Shown here: piece by piece, positions 1-9,933 of the stretch
Layout of the letters: each line of letters opens with the position of its first letter
Position numbering within the stretch: position 1 is the stretch's first letter
DNA from: Fistulifera solaris
Taxonomy: Eukaryota > Bacillariophyta > Bacillariophyceae > Naviculales > Stauroneidaceae
DNA: 64,000 nucleotides
Assembly (NCBI GenBank): GCA_030295235.1
Contig: AP026162.1
Location: forward strand, 1,364,001 to 1,428,000
Direction: 5' to 3'
Position numbers and translations under genes: made by a program
The notes under the pieces: generated by a model
The model's input: the letters and a program-made list of their open reading frames with translations, nothing else
Told to the model about the DNA's origin: nothing
The model's database searches: none

Positions 1-1002
1 ACGGCGGAAGAATCAGAAACAACCACTGTGGGCTTACGAGTGAAACAAACCGTCGAATCCGTACCGGACTTGGGCGTGTGGAACGTGCGAATTTCAAAAC
101 GATTGAGCGACTCTTTGATGAGCATTCCTTCGAAAAATTGTTCATCCTACTGCTGGAAAGTCGACATGTCGAATGCTTCGTCAGTCGAACCGACGTTGAC
201 ATCGTTGCAAGAGACTCTCGTGCGCTATTTGATTCAAACGTCCGACACGCATGTCCCACCCGAGACGCCCACCGCCACAACTACCTTGTATCAGCTGCGA
301 TCCGTACAGTTCGGCTTAGCAGCAGAAGATAATGATGGCAAGAATGTGTCGGCCGCGCCGGATGAAAACGATCGACATATTAAAGTATCGCTGCAAATTG
401 TTGCCGTGTGGCCAAGCTCGGATCCAAACCTTTCCGATGAGGAATCGTTTCTTCGGCAACAAACGACAGCGTTGTTATATTACCATCTTCGACGTTTCGC
501 TGCAGCTCTAAATGCCACACTGGTATTCGTGGGAAAACAGGAATCCAGTGTACAACTTTGTTTGTCTGTACCACAAGTAGCACGAGTGTTGAAAGCTTGG
601 GCGGAGGGATCCTGTGTCTGGGATTCGAAGGTTTGGACTGAGGTATTGGAAATTGAGACCTCTGAGGAGAAAGAAGACGACAACGCTCTCATTTACGGTC
701 CTGGAATGCATAATACTGAATGGATTGAGAGCGTTCTGCTTCGTAACGCTAGTTATCCCGGCCACTGGGATGCAACCAAGGAGTCTGTGTGGAAGATATT
801 ACCGGCACCTCTCCCAGATGACACTTCTAACAAAAGAGTGGTTACTAAGGGAACAGGTGATGAGAGTTGGCTGCAAGAACTTCGTGATTCCATTGCCTTG
901 CCAGTAGAAGCGGCAGCGACTCCCCGAAAACCAGTGACGACTGCATCTGAAAGCAAGACACCCGATGTATCGGATTACTTCGCGAGCCTATTAAAGACGT
1001 AG
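1..1002 (+). CDS. Hypothetical protein, 5' partial
   Basis: The reading frame is open from the first base of the window with no stop, so the start lies upstream; the stop is the TAG at 1000-1002. About 333 residues are visible. They look like a soluble globular protein with a well-ordered middle (hydrophobic strands near ALLYYHLRRFAAALNATLVFVG) and a low-complexity Pro/Thr/Ser-rich end that closes with DVSDYFASLLKT. No signal peptide, membrane helix or catalytic motif that I recognise is present in the visible part. It is convergent with the ABC transporter, only about 20 nt away. I cannot assign a family or function; the product is real by frame length and lack of repeats only. Confidence 0.6.
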   Translation, partial: TAEESETTTVGLRVKQTVESVPDLGVWNVRISKRLSDSLMSIPSKNCSSYCWKVDMSNASSVEPTLTSLQETLVRYLIQTSDTHVPPETPTATTTLYQLRSVQFGLAAEDNDGKNVSAAPDENDRHIKVSLQIVAVWPSSDPNLSDEESFLRQQTTALLYYHLRRFAAALNATLVFVGKQESSVQLCLSVPQVARVLKAWAEGSCVWDSKVWTEVLEIETSEEKEDDNALIYGPGMHNTEWIESVLLRNASYPGHWDATKESVWKILPAPLPDDTSNKRVVTKGTGDESWLQELRDSIALPVEAAATPRKPVTTASESKTPDVSDYFASLLKT

Positions 1003-1021
1003 GAAATGAAATAATAGGTTT

Positions 1022-4000
1022 TTAGTAATGAACATACTCCAGCGCTAACCATGTGAGGACTCTGACGAATACCAAGATGCCACCGAGGACTAATCCGTTC
1101 CTTATGATGTTGTCCTCGGAAAATTCACCACCAAAAAAGCTGTCGATATAATCAGAAGTAGATCCAATGCAAACAGCGTTGCTAGCATCGTCGCATATTC
1201 CTTTCGCTACAAGATAGTCGTAGAATTCACTGGTAGTATCGGCCACCACAGTTCCGTCGATCGTTCGATACAATGCCATCACCAAGCCCTCATATACATA
1301 ACGACCCGGCGTTATACTGTACGGCACTTCAAAGAATGTTCCAACCATGAACTGAGGGCGAACGATCAAGCCAGAGAAGAAGTTGTTCAAGCCTATGTAC
1401 ACGCTGGATAATACAAATGCTGTTTGGGGTGACTGTACTAAACAAACAAAAGCTTGTCCAATGTATGAATAGATAGCGAGATTCAATGTAAAGAAACCCT
1501 GAGCAATCGGAATGAGTTAGACTCTTCATATAAAAATCAACAGGACAAAGCATTGACGTACCCAAAACCCAGCGGAGAAAGCGGCGTTGTTTATGTGGGA
1601 TGACGATAAAAAAATAGCTGTGAAGATTGCACCGCCGGCGACAATGAACCATTTTTCTGCCACACCTAGAGCTATCCCGATTGCCTTACTTCCGTACATA
1701 CCCGAATTGGCGTGCCGGCGAAACATCATTTTGATATCTTGCATGACGGGCAATACGGAAACAATTGACATGATACCTGTGATGATAAAGGAAAGAAAGA
1801 TAACGGAGAGCCGAGCTCTCATTTCAATTTCTGTGAACTGGGTACGACGCCAGTTCCACAAGAAGACCGACCCGAGGACAAATGCGATGATAGCGGAGAC
1901 AGATAGACGTGTGAGATTGTATGTTGGAGACCTCCAGTAAATTGTGCGTAGTCGGGCGTTCACTAATTCTTCTCTTTGAACCTGCGAAACCGCATATTCA
2001 GTTTCATATTTAATCTCCATGTTGGGTTCGCGGGCTTTTTTTAAGCGGTCTAGGTCCTGCATCAATTGTGAATAATTGTGGGAATTTCTGTAAACAGCTG
2101 AAAGGTCCCCCATGCTTTCGAGGGATATCACCCGCAACATCCAGTTCGCCGGGTTCTCTCCGACTTCAATTTTTGGAGCGCCAATCGATTCGAAGTAGGA
2201 AATGAGCGACGACGAAGATGCGCCCAGTTCTCCATGATAAATGACTCGTCCGCCTTTTTTAAGAAGAAGAAGATCATCCTATGTGAAGAAAGACAACTTA
2301 TTAGTGCGGAACGGAAGCTAGGAGATAATCAACTGGCTGAATACTTACAAACATCTCGAATACCGTTGAGGAAGGCTGGTGAATCGTTGCGCAAATCGTG
2401 CGGCCGGTATCCGCAATCTTCCTGAGACATTTCATGACTAAGAGAGCGCTTCTAGCATCCAAGCCACTGTAAAAGAAAACAAAGTTAAAAAATTCTAACG
2501 CTATCGACGGTCCCAAGCCGGACGCCTTACCTTGTAGGCTAGCGACGCAGTTCTGTTAGAGAGCGAGGAAGACGGGAACAAAAATCTGTTGGAAAAATAC
2601 ATACCTCATCGAGGAAAAGAATCGACGGTGAAGCCGCAAGCTCTACTGCAATGGAAAGACGCTTCTTCTCTTCAAAACTCAGTCCACCGGTTTCATCCGT
2701 GCCCACCAAAGCGTCAGAGATGCTGCTGAGCTCCATGTCACGCATTATCTTTCTTACATAGTTCTCTGTAACGTGGCTGTCCGTCACGATTGAAGAATCG
2801 AGTCTCAGTCTTGCTGAGAATAAAATAGTCTCCTTAACTGTCAATTGCGGTGATTGTACATCGAATTGTTCAACATATCCAGAACAACGTCGAAAGGAGA
2901 CTGGATCCTGGTTGAACCCATTCAACAATACTTCGCCTTTACAATACCTGTATTTTTACGTAACGCGATGACGTCCTGGTAAACAGATTTATAAGACGAG
3001 CCAACAACGCCATTTGTCGAATTCTAAGGGTCTACTTACCATCAATGTAGTCTTACCCGCACCGGATTCTCCCATCATTGAAAGCAAGCGTCCCGGCTTG
3101 AAGATGCCACTTATGTCATCCAATAACTTCAAAGAAGCGCTTTTCGTGGAAGCCGCAACCTCGTAACTTATGTCATGAAACGATAACGTTACTGGAGTGA
3201 ATGGTATATTTACGTTTCCATCCTGCACCTCTCCTTCGGGCTCCATTTTTGTTGCTGGTGGTCTAGGTGCAGCACCTGCTGATTCACTAGCTCGCGTAGA
3301 AAGTCCAATCCCAGTAAGCACGCAACAAAAGAGGAAGTATGTGATCATGAAGTAAAACCCGAATGCAATCCATTCTGAGCCAAAAGGCTCTCCATTCGGC
3401 GTCGTGAAACCAAGCATCTCAAGAATTGAGTCCGGATCTTCCCATCGCTCACTGCGAAATTCCAAAACCACTAAACTTCTGAACATCCATGCGAATGGGT
3501 TCAGCCAATAAAGGAATGAGTAGTAATCTGGAATTGAGGCCGGCGCCACTATAAAGCCTCCAAATAACATCATCAAAGGATAACGCACGCGCCATACGCT
3601 TGTGCTCCAGAGGCAGTGGCAAAGGATGCGAAAACCGATAGCTGTTGTGCCATCAAAACTGCGAATGTGAACAAGACTGCTAAATAAACGAAGAGGTTTC
3701 CAACATCATTGCGTCCAGCTAGACCAACAGTGTAATATAGAAGAATTCCGAACATTAGAGTATCCACGATAATTTGAGGGATCTGCGACAAAGTGCGGCC
3801 TGCAACGAAAGGCCATACAGAGTAGAAATTGGCGTTACTGTGCTTGTCAAAGATAATTCTGAAAGATAGCGGTGAGCGGTGTGTACCTCCAAGTTGTCAA
3901 ATGGCCAAAACTTCAAAAACTCACCGGTCACTAATTAACCCCATAGAGCTTTGCATTGCCCCTGCAAGAGAGACGTAAGACACAAACCGTCTTCCCGAGG

Positions 4001-5861
4001 AACCGCGAGTATGCCGACTTACCTAACATGACAAATAGTCCAGCTTGGAACATTGCGCCCTGTATTGAGACCGGATCTACCGTGTCGAAGAAAACCCTTC
4101 CTACGCTCACACCTGAGAGGCCAGATGTGAGATATTCATTCGACGCGACGATGTGGTGTAGATTCTGTCAACTTACCCATCAGTATATTCTTAACGGCTC
4201 CCGCCATGATCACATTTTTGTCACGAATCCATAGCTTCAAGAAGCGGCTAACGAGTAATCGCACGGAACGAAAGAAGTTGTTAGCGTAACGTTTTCTTAT
4301 GTAGGGCATCGAAGCTAGCCCTGAGACTTCGGATCCGTGTTGGGATTCGTTTTCCTTCCAAACATATTTCGATGGACTATCTAGCGCTTCCTGGATTCGT
4401 CTACCATATTTGGATTGCCGAAATATTTCCGCCAATTGTGTGAAGGTGGGAGCTTCTGGATAAACACTTCTTATCTCCTCAGGGGGGTCGTAAAGACTTG
4501 CTCCATCTTCGGTAGTTATCATTTGTAGGAAGTCCGTTGTATCAAGATAAGGGGGTGCCCGGTATCCTAGAGAACCAAAATAGTTCTCAACCTCACCAAT
4601 CGGTCCACTGAAAAGAAGCTTACCGTCCGCTAAGAGAATGAGTTCATCAAAAAGTGAGACTGTTTCGGGACTTGGTTGTAGCAAGGAGATAACTCTTGTG
4701 AACTGTCGCACTCTTCCAAAATGCAAGATAGTTTGAATCATATCGAAAGTCGACGCAGCATCCAGTCCAGTTGATATTTCGTCACCACACATAAAAGGCC
4801 TCGTCGACATGAGCATCTCGCCCACAGTCACACGTCTGCGTTGCCCTCCACTAACCCCACGGACATTGTTGTCGCCAACGAAAGTATCTTTCACATGTTT
4901 CAAACCGAGCGCTGTCAATATAACGTCAGTTACCAGTTTGTTGTCGAGAGCACGCTTCTCGGCTACCTTCTCCTCTGGTGTCATGTCATTGTTGTGAATA
5001 AGTCTCCCACCTGATTTACACTGAAAGGCAAAGTCAAATGTTTCTTCTACGGTTAACCGTGGTGCATGTTTATCAAGCTGCGAAACGAAGGCAAACGCAT
5101 TTTCCACCACAAATCCATCCGAATCCTTCACAAGAAAAACGTGAGAGTCGCTTATAATTAAAAACAAAATAATTTCCTCTTAGTTTTGAAGAATGACTTA
5201 CCTTCATTTCCCGACCGTTGTAAGTAACGGCCCCGTTCAAAACCTCCGCTTTTTGAGGGTGCAACAATCCGGCAATACATCGCATGAGGGTCGTCTTTCC
5301 CGACGCGGGAGGCCCCAAAATCAGGTACATTTTTCCTGGCTGAAAATGGAGTGATATATCGTCCAGAACGTTCTTGCTCACCAGGTTACAGGCTTCCGCG
5401 CTCGCACCGGACATTTTGACTTTGTACCACTTGTAAAGTCGATAGAATAGGCTGGTCGAAAAAACCGTCTCGAGTTTGACGTCTTGATTGGTCTGCACCG
5501 TGTAAGTCAAGTTACGGATTCGAACTTCTACGGGAATATTGAGACTGCGCATGCGTTGGAGAATTGGCTTGTACTCTTGCAGTTTGTTCATAATCTCGAG
5601 CAGGGGACCCGACAACGGTTGAATATCGACCGGATGATCAGGTTGTTGGGAGTTTTTCGGCTCATCGTCATCCGAAACGGATTCTTCCACGTCGCTAAAG
5701 CTCATTCCATCGCGATGCGTATTTTCTTTGAGTAAGGCAAAGATCAGACGCCGTTGATTGAACAGAGTTTGCAAATGGTTTTTCCGCGAGGAGGTAGCAT
5801 TGCGCAGCGACGATCGAAAAAGATCCGCATCGGCATCTATCTTGTCAGATTCCTGCTCCAT
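1022..5861 (-). CDS. Full-size PDR/ABCG-type ABC transporter, ten exons
   Basis: This is a membrane ATP-driven exporter with the reverse order nucleotide-binding domain (NBD) then membrane domain, repeated twice. NBD1 carries Walker [10 protein letters not shown] (about residue 183) and the signature [16 protein letters not shown] followed by [11 protein letters not shown]2 has [21 protein letters not shown] and DEPTSGLDARS. Each NBD is followed by hydrophobic segments. Exons, reading down the minus strand: 5861-5202, 5126-4177, 4112-4023, 3961-3925, 3858-3040, 2975-2605, 2538-2531, 2466-2349, 2278-1562, 1498-1022. All junctions are GT-AG and keep frame. The exon 2538-2531 is only 8 nt and encodes the PTS of the D-loop. 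Two one-base frame breaks remain: near 2936 ([10 protein letters not shown], one G missing) and near 3585-3598 ([17 protein letters not shown]). Substrate cannot be told. The start at 5861 is chosen because MEQESDKID begins the first conserved stretch; upstream residues read as promoter. Confidence 0.85.
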
Positions 5862-6390
5862 CTTTTTAAAAACAAATGAGCATAAACAAGTAACAATGAT
5901 CAAAGAGCACGTTATAAGTCACTCAAATATTTATTACTTGCTTCGGAGAAAGAGGTTCGCATCATCATGAACTTATTTTCAAAAAATCCAACGAATCATC
6001 GCGCAAGAAAACTCCTCCACATTTTGTGGAGACGTGGAAAACGACACCCCCACATTTTCTGGATACGTGAAAATACCACACCACCACATTTTCTGGATAC
6101 GACGTGAAAACAACGCACCCCCACATTTTCTGGGGACGTGGATACACTACACTCCCACTTTTTCTGGAGACGTGAAAATACCGCTCTCCCGCATTTTCTG
6201 GAGACGTGAAAACGCTACACTCCCACATTTTCTGGAAACGTAGAAACACCACTTTTTCGAGACAGGATTGTTTGCGGCGAATAGAAGCGTGAACGTGAAG
6301 TGTTATTATTATTGTACATTACATTATTGTCGCGGTCGATCACCGGATTTAATTGAGTCCAACACATCAAAAAAAAAAGATAACGTTATC
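5862..6390. promoter_or_regulatory. Divergent promoter region with tandem repeat
   Basis: This 529-nt stretch separates the ABC transporter from the oppositely oriented coiled-coil gene, so it should hold both promoters. About half of it is the ~35-bp tandem array listed separately. A run of nine A lies just before the downstream start codon. I see no other recognisable element. Confidence 0.5.
6012..6262. repeat. Tandem repeat, about seven units of ~35 bp, each with ACGTG or a close variant
   Basis: Imperfect copies of CACATTTTCTGGAGACGTG followed by an A-rich and then CA/C-rich stretch begin near 6014, 6049, 6084, 6120, 6154, 6189 and 6224. Units differ by point changes and small indels (for example GATACGACGTG in one copy). 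Nearly every unit keeps the ACGTG core, which is the core of G-box/bZIP sites. The array lies midway between two divergent start codons. Confidence 0.85.
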
Positions 6391-7806
6391 ATGGCTTCGA
6401 CTACTGCCGCTGGCGCGAGTACCCGCCATACAGCAAAGGACCCGTTCGTTGAGTCGATGGCTGTGCTGCGAGAGATTTTGGCCAAGAAGCAACAGCGTCC
6501 GCCAGCTACTTCTCCTCGCAGCGCTTCCGCTTCCGAGGCACAATACGAACTTCAGTTAGCACAAGTTCAGAAGGAACTGGCGGAAGAGCGTGGCAAAGTT
6601 ATCAAGCTACAACAACAAGTCGAAAAGGTCACCGCCGATTTAGAGACAGCGACGGCGCGGCAACACGAAATGCAAATGGAGTTGAACTACGCGCACGAGA
6701 GCACCAACGAAAAGGAGAAACAAATTGCAAATCTACAATCAGAGCTAGACGAAGTCAGAGAGTTGAATTCAAATCTGCAGGAGCAATTCATAAATAGCGA
6801 GCAAGACAGTTCAAGTAAGATCGAGGTATTGAACAAGCGCATTAGCGAATTGGAGCGCGAGAATGGAGTTCTGAAACAGCAGCTTGAAAACATTGAGCAA
6901 GAAAGGGCAAGCAAGATCGAAGCGCTAGAGGAACACATAGTCGAAATGGAGCGGGAAAAGAATGCTTTATCTCAGCAGCTCGTCGAAATGAAGAATGCCC
7001 AAGAGACGGAACACGAAGAGAAAGAGACAATGGAAAGCGAAGCGAAATCAAAGATTCTGACGGAGAACCAAGTCGTTAAACAAACGAACGAGAGTTCGGC
7101 CTTGTTGCTGAGCAACCTTTCTCGTCTAGCAGAAGAATACGATTTGATGCAACCGGAGGAGGGGGGAGAAGAAGAAGGTGTGATTGTGGCGGAAGGGGAG
7201 AAGGCGGCAGATGACAAGGACGAGCAAGAAGAAGGTGGCGATGAAGGCGTAGAAAAAGTTGATGAGGTAGAGGACGATGGCATTTTGGATAATGAGGATC
7301 GAGAAAAGGAAGAGAAAGAATTCGGCAGTAACCCTCAAGACGAGGACGCGGCGGTGCTCACGGCAAACGATTTACAAGGAGAGTACTACACTCAAAGTGA
7401 ACTAGAGACAGAAGTGGAAAAAAGTAAAGCCGAGCAACAGAATGAACTACAAGAAATGGAAACAACTGGGGAAGAAGACGAAGACGAGGAAATGGCGGAA
7501 GTCGCAAGCATGGATTCAGAGATGGAGGATGAAGTTGATGATTTTAGAGACGATGCAGAGAGCAATGGCATCAATCAGGAAAGTGAACAAGGTGAGATGA
7601 ATAGCGAGACAGGTGAGGAGGAGGAGGACGACGATGATGACGATGACGAAGTGGAAATTATAGAGATTCAAGATGATGACTCGTCTTCGAAGCGCAGCAG
7701 AAGTGACGATGAGGCAGATGACGAGGAAGTCGATGATAGTGAAGATGACGAGCGGGATAGAAAAAGGAACAGGCTGGATGACGGGACAGACACAGAAGAG
7801 GTTTAG
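6391..7806 (+). CDS. Acidic coiled-coil protein of unknown function
   Basis: The protein has about 471 residues from the ATG at 6391, preferred over the upstream in-frame ATG at 6268 because that extension overlaps the repeat-bearing promoter and has no protein character. After a short Ser/Thr/Ala-rich head, residues ~50-280 form a long heptad-rich coiled coil (repeated QLxxELEEER-like segments, LEREN, LEQ). From ~290 to the end the chain is extremely acidic, with runs of Glu and Asp including seven or more Asp in a row, broken by one basic patch (SSSKRSRSDDEADD). This is the build of a nuclear chaperone or a chromatin- or RNA-associated scaffold, but there is no signature domain. It is single-exon and convergent with the next gene. 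Confidence 0.75.
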   Translation: MASTTAAGASTRHTAKDPFVESMAVLREILAKKQQRPPATSPRSASASEAQYELQLAQVQKELAEERGKVIKLQQQVEKVTADLETATARQHEMQMELNYAHESTNEKEKQIANLQSELDEVRELNSNLQEQFINSEQDSSSKIEVLNKRISELERENGVLKQQLENIEQERASKIEALEEHIVEMEREKNALSQQLVEMKNAQETEHEEKETMESEAKSKILTENQVVKQTNESSALLLSNLSRLAEEYDLMQPEEGGEEEGVIVAEGEKAADDKDEQEEGGDEGVEKVDEVEDDGILDNEDREKEEKEFGSNPQDEDAAVLTANDLQGEYYTQSELETEVEKSKAEQQNELQEMETTGEEDEDEEMAEVASMDSEMEDEVDDFRDDAESNGINQESEQGEMNSETGEEEEDDDDDDDEVEIIEIQDDDSSSKRSRSDDEADDEEVDDSEDDERDRKRNRLDDGTDTEEV

Positions 7807-7882
7807 TAAAGTAGCTTAAGTAATGATAACTAATACATGGTAAGGTTTAATGGTCTTCTATCAGCTAGATGACTCAAAGTAC

Positions 7883-9016
7883 TCAGTCGTAGCTGATAAA
7901 ATAGCTACCGGTTTCACCAAAGTCGAGGAAGCTTAGGCAATGCCCATCGTCGAGCAACATTTGTATAGATTGATCCATCTCTTCGGATATTCCACCCCAC
8001 CACATCCGTCCATTCTTTGCGCGCAGAAACCATTCACCAGCAGGACCCAAATTAACACATTTCAGGTCAGCTCTCTCCTGCCGATCCTCGAGTTTGAGTT
8101 GGAGCTCCTCCGGAATTCCTCGCCCTTCGTACTTCCAGGACCCATCCTTGAAAACAACGAAAAATGTATCATATGTCGTTCCGAATGCAACGGATGCTGG
8201 CGGTTGCTTCGCCTTCCTGAGCTCTTTTTCCAGTCCCTTGGGTCCCTTGAAGGCAAATGTACCATCATGGAATGACACGAAGAAGCGGTCGCGCGTGGAG
8301 AGTGCAACATAAGAGGGTCGACTCTCTCTGTTCTTTGTTTTTCTTAGCTGTGAAAGCTTGTGATAGAGTGGTCGGGGAATGGAAGGAGTATAAGCGACGC
8401 CACCATTGCCGTAAAGGAACACGGTCCCTTTTCCGTTTGTCGAAACACTTTTTACCAACCGACCCATGGCCGAAATATCCCGTAAGCACTGATCCACATG
8501 CTTCATTGGCTCTGCGGGTAGACTAAATTGAAACTCCATCCCTTCCGCACCGTTATTCGCATTATTTTTCGAAGGTTCGATCGGTTGCAAGTGTTGCACG
8601 TGATCTTTCAGTTTGTCTCGTTCCCCTTCCAGGATGGCAATGCCGACATCCATCAGCTCCAAATTTGACTGCAACGTTTTCACCCGCTGAATGTTTTCAT
8701 TCTCGTTCTCTTGATCACCGTCGGGTTGAATGACCAAAGAGCTATCGATCGATGTCAGTTGCGGCGGATTGCGTAGAAATCGTTCTACAACATCCAGTTG
8801 CGATATGTTTCGCCGAAAAATGTGCCGTATCGTGGGCTTGGTCTCCCAGGGTGCAATTCTCCCTATCGAAATAGTTCCGGTTTCACAATAAATGGTGACG
8901 CGGGCTTCTTGATTGACGAGAAAACTGACAATCTCTGGTTCACCGCGCACAGGAATTTCGACACAATTGGGCATGTCGTTGCCGCGGCGTCTCACGGCCT
9001 CTGGGTTCAGTTTCAT
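7883..9016 (-). CDS. Unknown protein with C-terminal aromatic/glycine beta repeats
   Basis: A single-exon gene for 377 residues. The N-terminal 100 residues contain a short beta-like region (PRGEPEIVSFLVNQEARVTI), followed by a helical, coiled-coil-like stretch (~105-150). The C-terminal half holds four related units, each of the form hydrophobic-G...FFV.F.DG.......G.......L (YVALSTRDRFFVSFHDG, SVAFGTTYDTFFVVFKDG, CVNLGPAGEWFLRAKNG, FLDFGETGSYFISYD). This spacing resembles blades of a small propeller or WG-type repeats. I do not recognise a named family. The upstream flank 9017-9502 is shared with LSM3 as a divergent promoter. Confidence 0.7.
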   Translation of the reverse strand: MKLNPEAVRRRGNDMPNCVEIPVRGEPEIVSFLVNQEARVTIYCETGTISIGRIAPWETKPTIRHIFRRNISQLDVVERFLRNPPQLTSIDSSLVIQPDGDQENENENIQRVKTLQSNLELMDVGIAILEGERDKLKDHVQHLQPIEPSKNNANNGAEGMEFQFSLPAEPMKHVDQCLRDISAMGRLVKSVSTNGKGTVFLYGNGGVAYTPSIPRPLYHKLSQLRKTKNRESRPSYVALSTRDRFFVSFHDGTFAFKGPKGLEKELRKAKQPPASVAFGTTYDTFFVVFKDGSWKYEGRGIPEELQLKLEDRQERADLKCVNLGPAGEWFLRAKNGRMWWGGISEEMDQSIQMLLDDGHCLSFLDFGETGSYFISYD

Positions 9017-9502
9017 GAGAGTCTTCTTCTGTGATTAATCAGTGCGCAAATGATGCTATTCTATGTTATATGCGCTCAGCTTTTTTTAGTTGTATGCAGG
9101 TATATCATCATTGTCATTGACCATTATACTACAGTACGTACGGTATGTCGTTCTTCGCGTCACAGCCGCGTCATAAATCCTGTGCACTCTACTACGTAAG
9201 AGTAAGAGTAACTATGAAGATCCGAAAAAACGACTATAGCTTCGATTGTGGAAGATCGGCATTCAGATGCCGTAAACTAACATTGGAGATCATAGTATAT
9301 ATGGAGTATAATTCTTATATGTAGAATCGGCACTCGAATACGGTTTTTGTGGACGACGAGACGTGAATAATACTTGTATTCGAAAATGAGGCATCGCCTT
9401 CGATGGTGTTGCAAGTACTGTATGTAGCGTGTTATTTCCTTGGCAAGTACGGATTGTTTCATTTGCTCTCTTCTGCTTATAAATTAGATAGCTTTCTGAA
9501 AC
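9017..9502. promoter_or_regulatory. Divergent intergenic region upstream of LSM3
   Basis: A 486-nt AT-rich region between divergent start codons. It contains two short look-alike stretches (ATCGGCATTCAGATGCCGTA near 9255 and ATCGGCACTCGAATACGGTT near 9325), the first with a GGCAT...ATGCC hairpin. No gene or RNA is recognisable. Confidence 0.4.
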
Positions 9503-9841
9503 ATGGAGGAACCTCTGGATCTAATTCGGTTATCGATTGATGAGCGCGTCTATGTCAAATGCCGCGGCGACCGTGAATTAAAAGGCAAATTACATGTGAG
9601 TATTATTTGAACCTTTCTGGTGATTGCTTTTGCGATGACTCATGTTTTGCTGCTACGAACAGGCCTACGACCAGCATCTGAATATGGTGCTCGGAGATGT
9701 CGAAGAGACTGTTACTTCTACGGAAGTGGATCCGGAAACCGATGAAGAAATTGTCAAAAACACACTCGAAAAGTTGGAATGCTCTTTGTCCGAGGTGATA
9801 TTATAGTACTTGTGAGCCCTCCATTGCGCACAGGGGGATAA
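9503..9841 (+). CDS. LSM3: U6 snRNA-associated Sm-like protein LSm3
   Basis: LSm3 is a subunit of the LSm2-8 ring that binds the U6 snRNA 3' end in the nucleus and of the LSm1-7 ring for cytoplasmic mRNA decay. Exon 1 is 9503-9595 ([19 protein letters not shown], then [10 protein letters not shown], Sm motif 1) and exon 2 starts at 9663 ([15 protein letters not shown]). The GTGAGT...CAG intron is 67 nt and phase 0. The Sm2 motif [15 protein letters not shown] lies in the next frame from 9779, ending at TAA 9839-9841. The frame change is one missing G at the GG of 9776-9777; the uncorrected frame would stop at 9808 and lose Sm2. The protein has about 90 residues, close to the usual length. Given that LSm3 is essential, I read the break as a sequence error. 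Confidence 0.9.
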
Positions 9842-9933
9842 TCTTATCCGCTGATATGTAACAAGAGGAGAAAGTAATTTTGAATTAGATCATTTCATTC
9901 ACTATTCTATGCTGGAATGAGGATTTATCATTT

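Noticed and set aside
6687-7574. Antisense Ser/Cys/Phe-rich frames under the acidic coiled-coil gene
   Set aside because: They are the reverse complement of Glu/Asp/Lys codons; composition and length follow from the sense gene.
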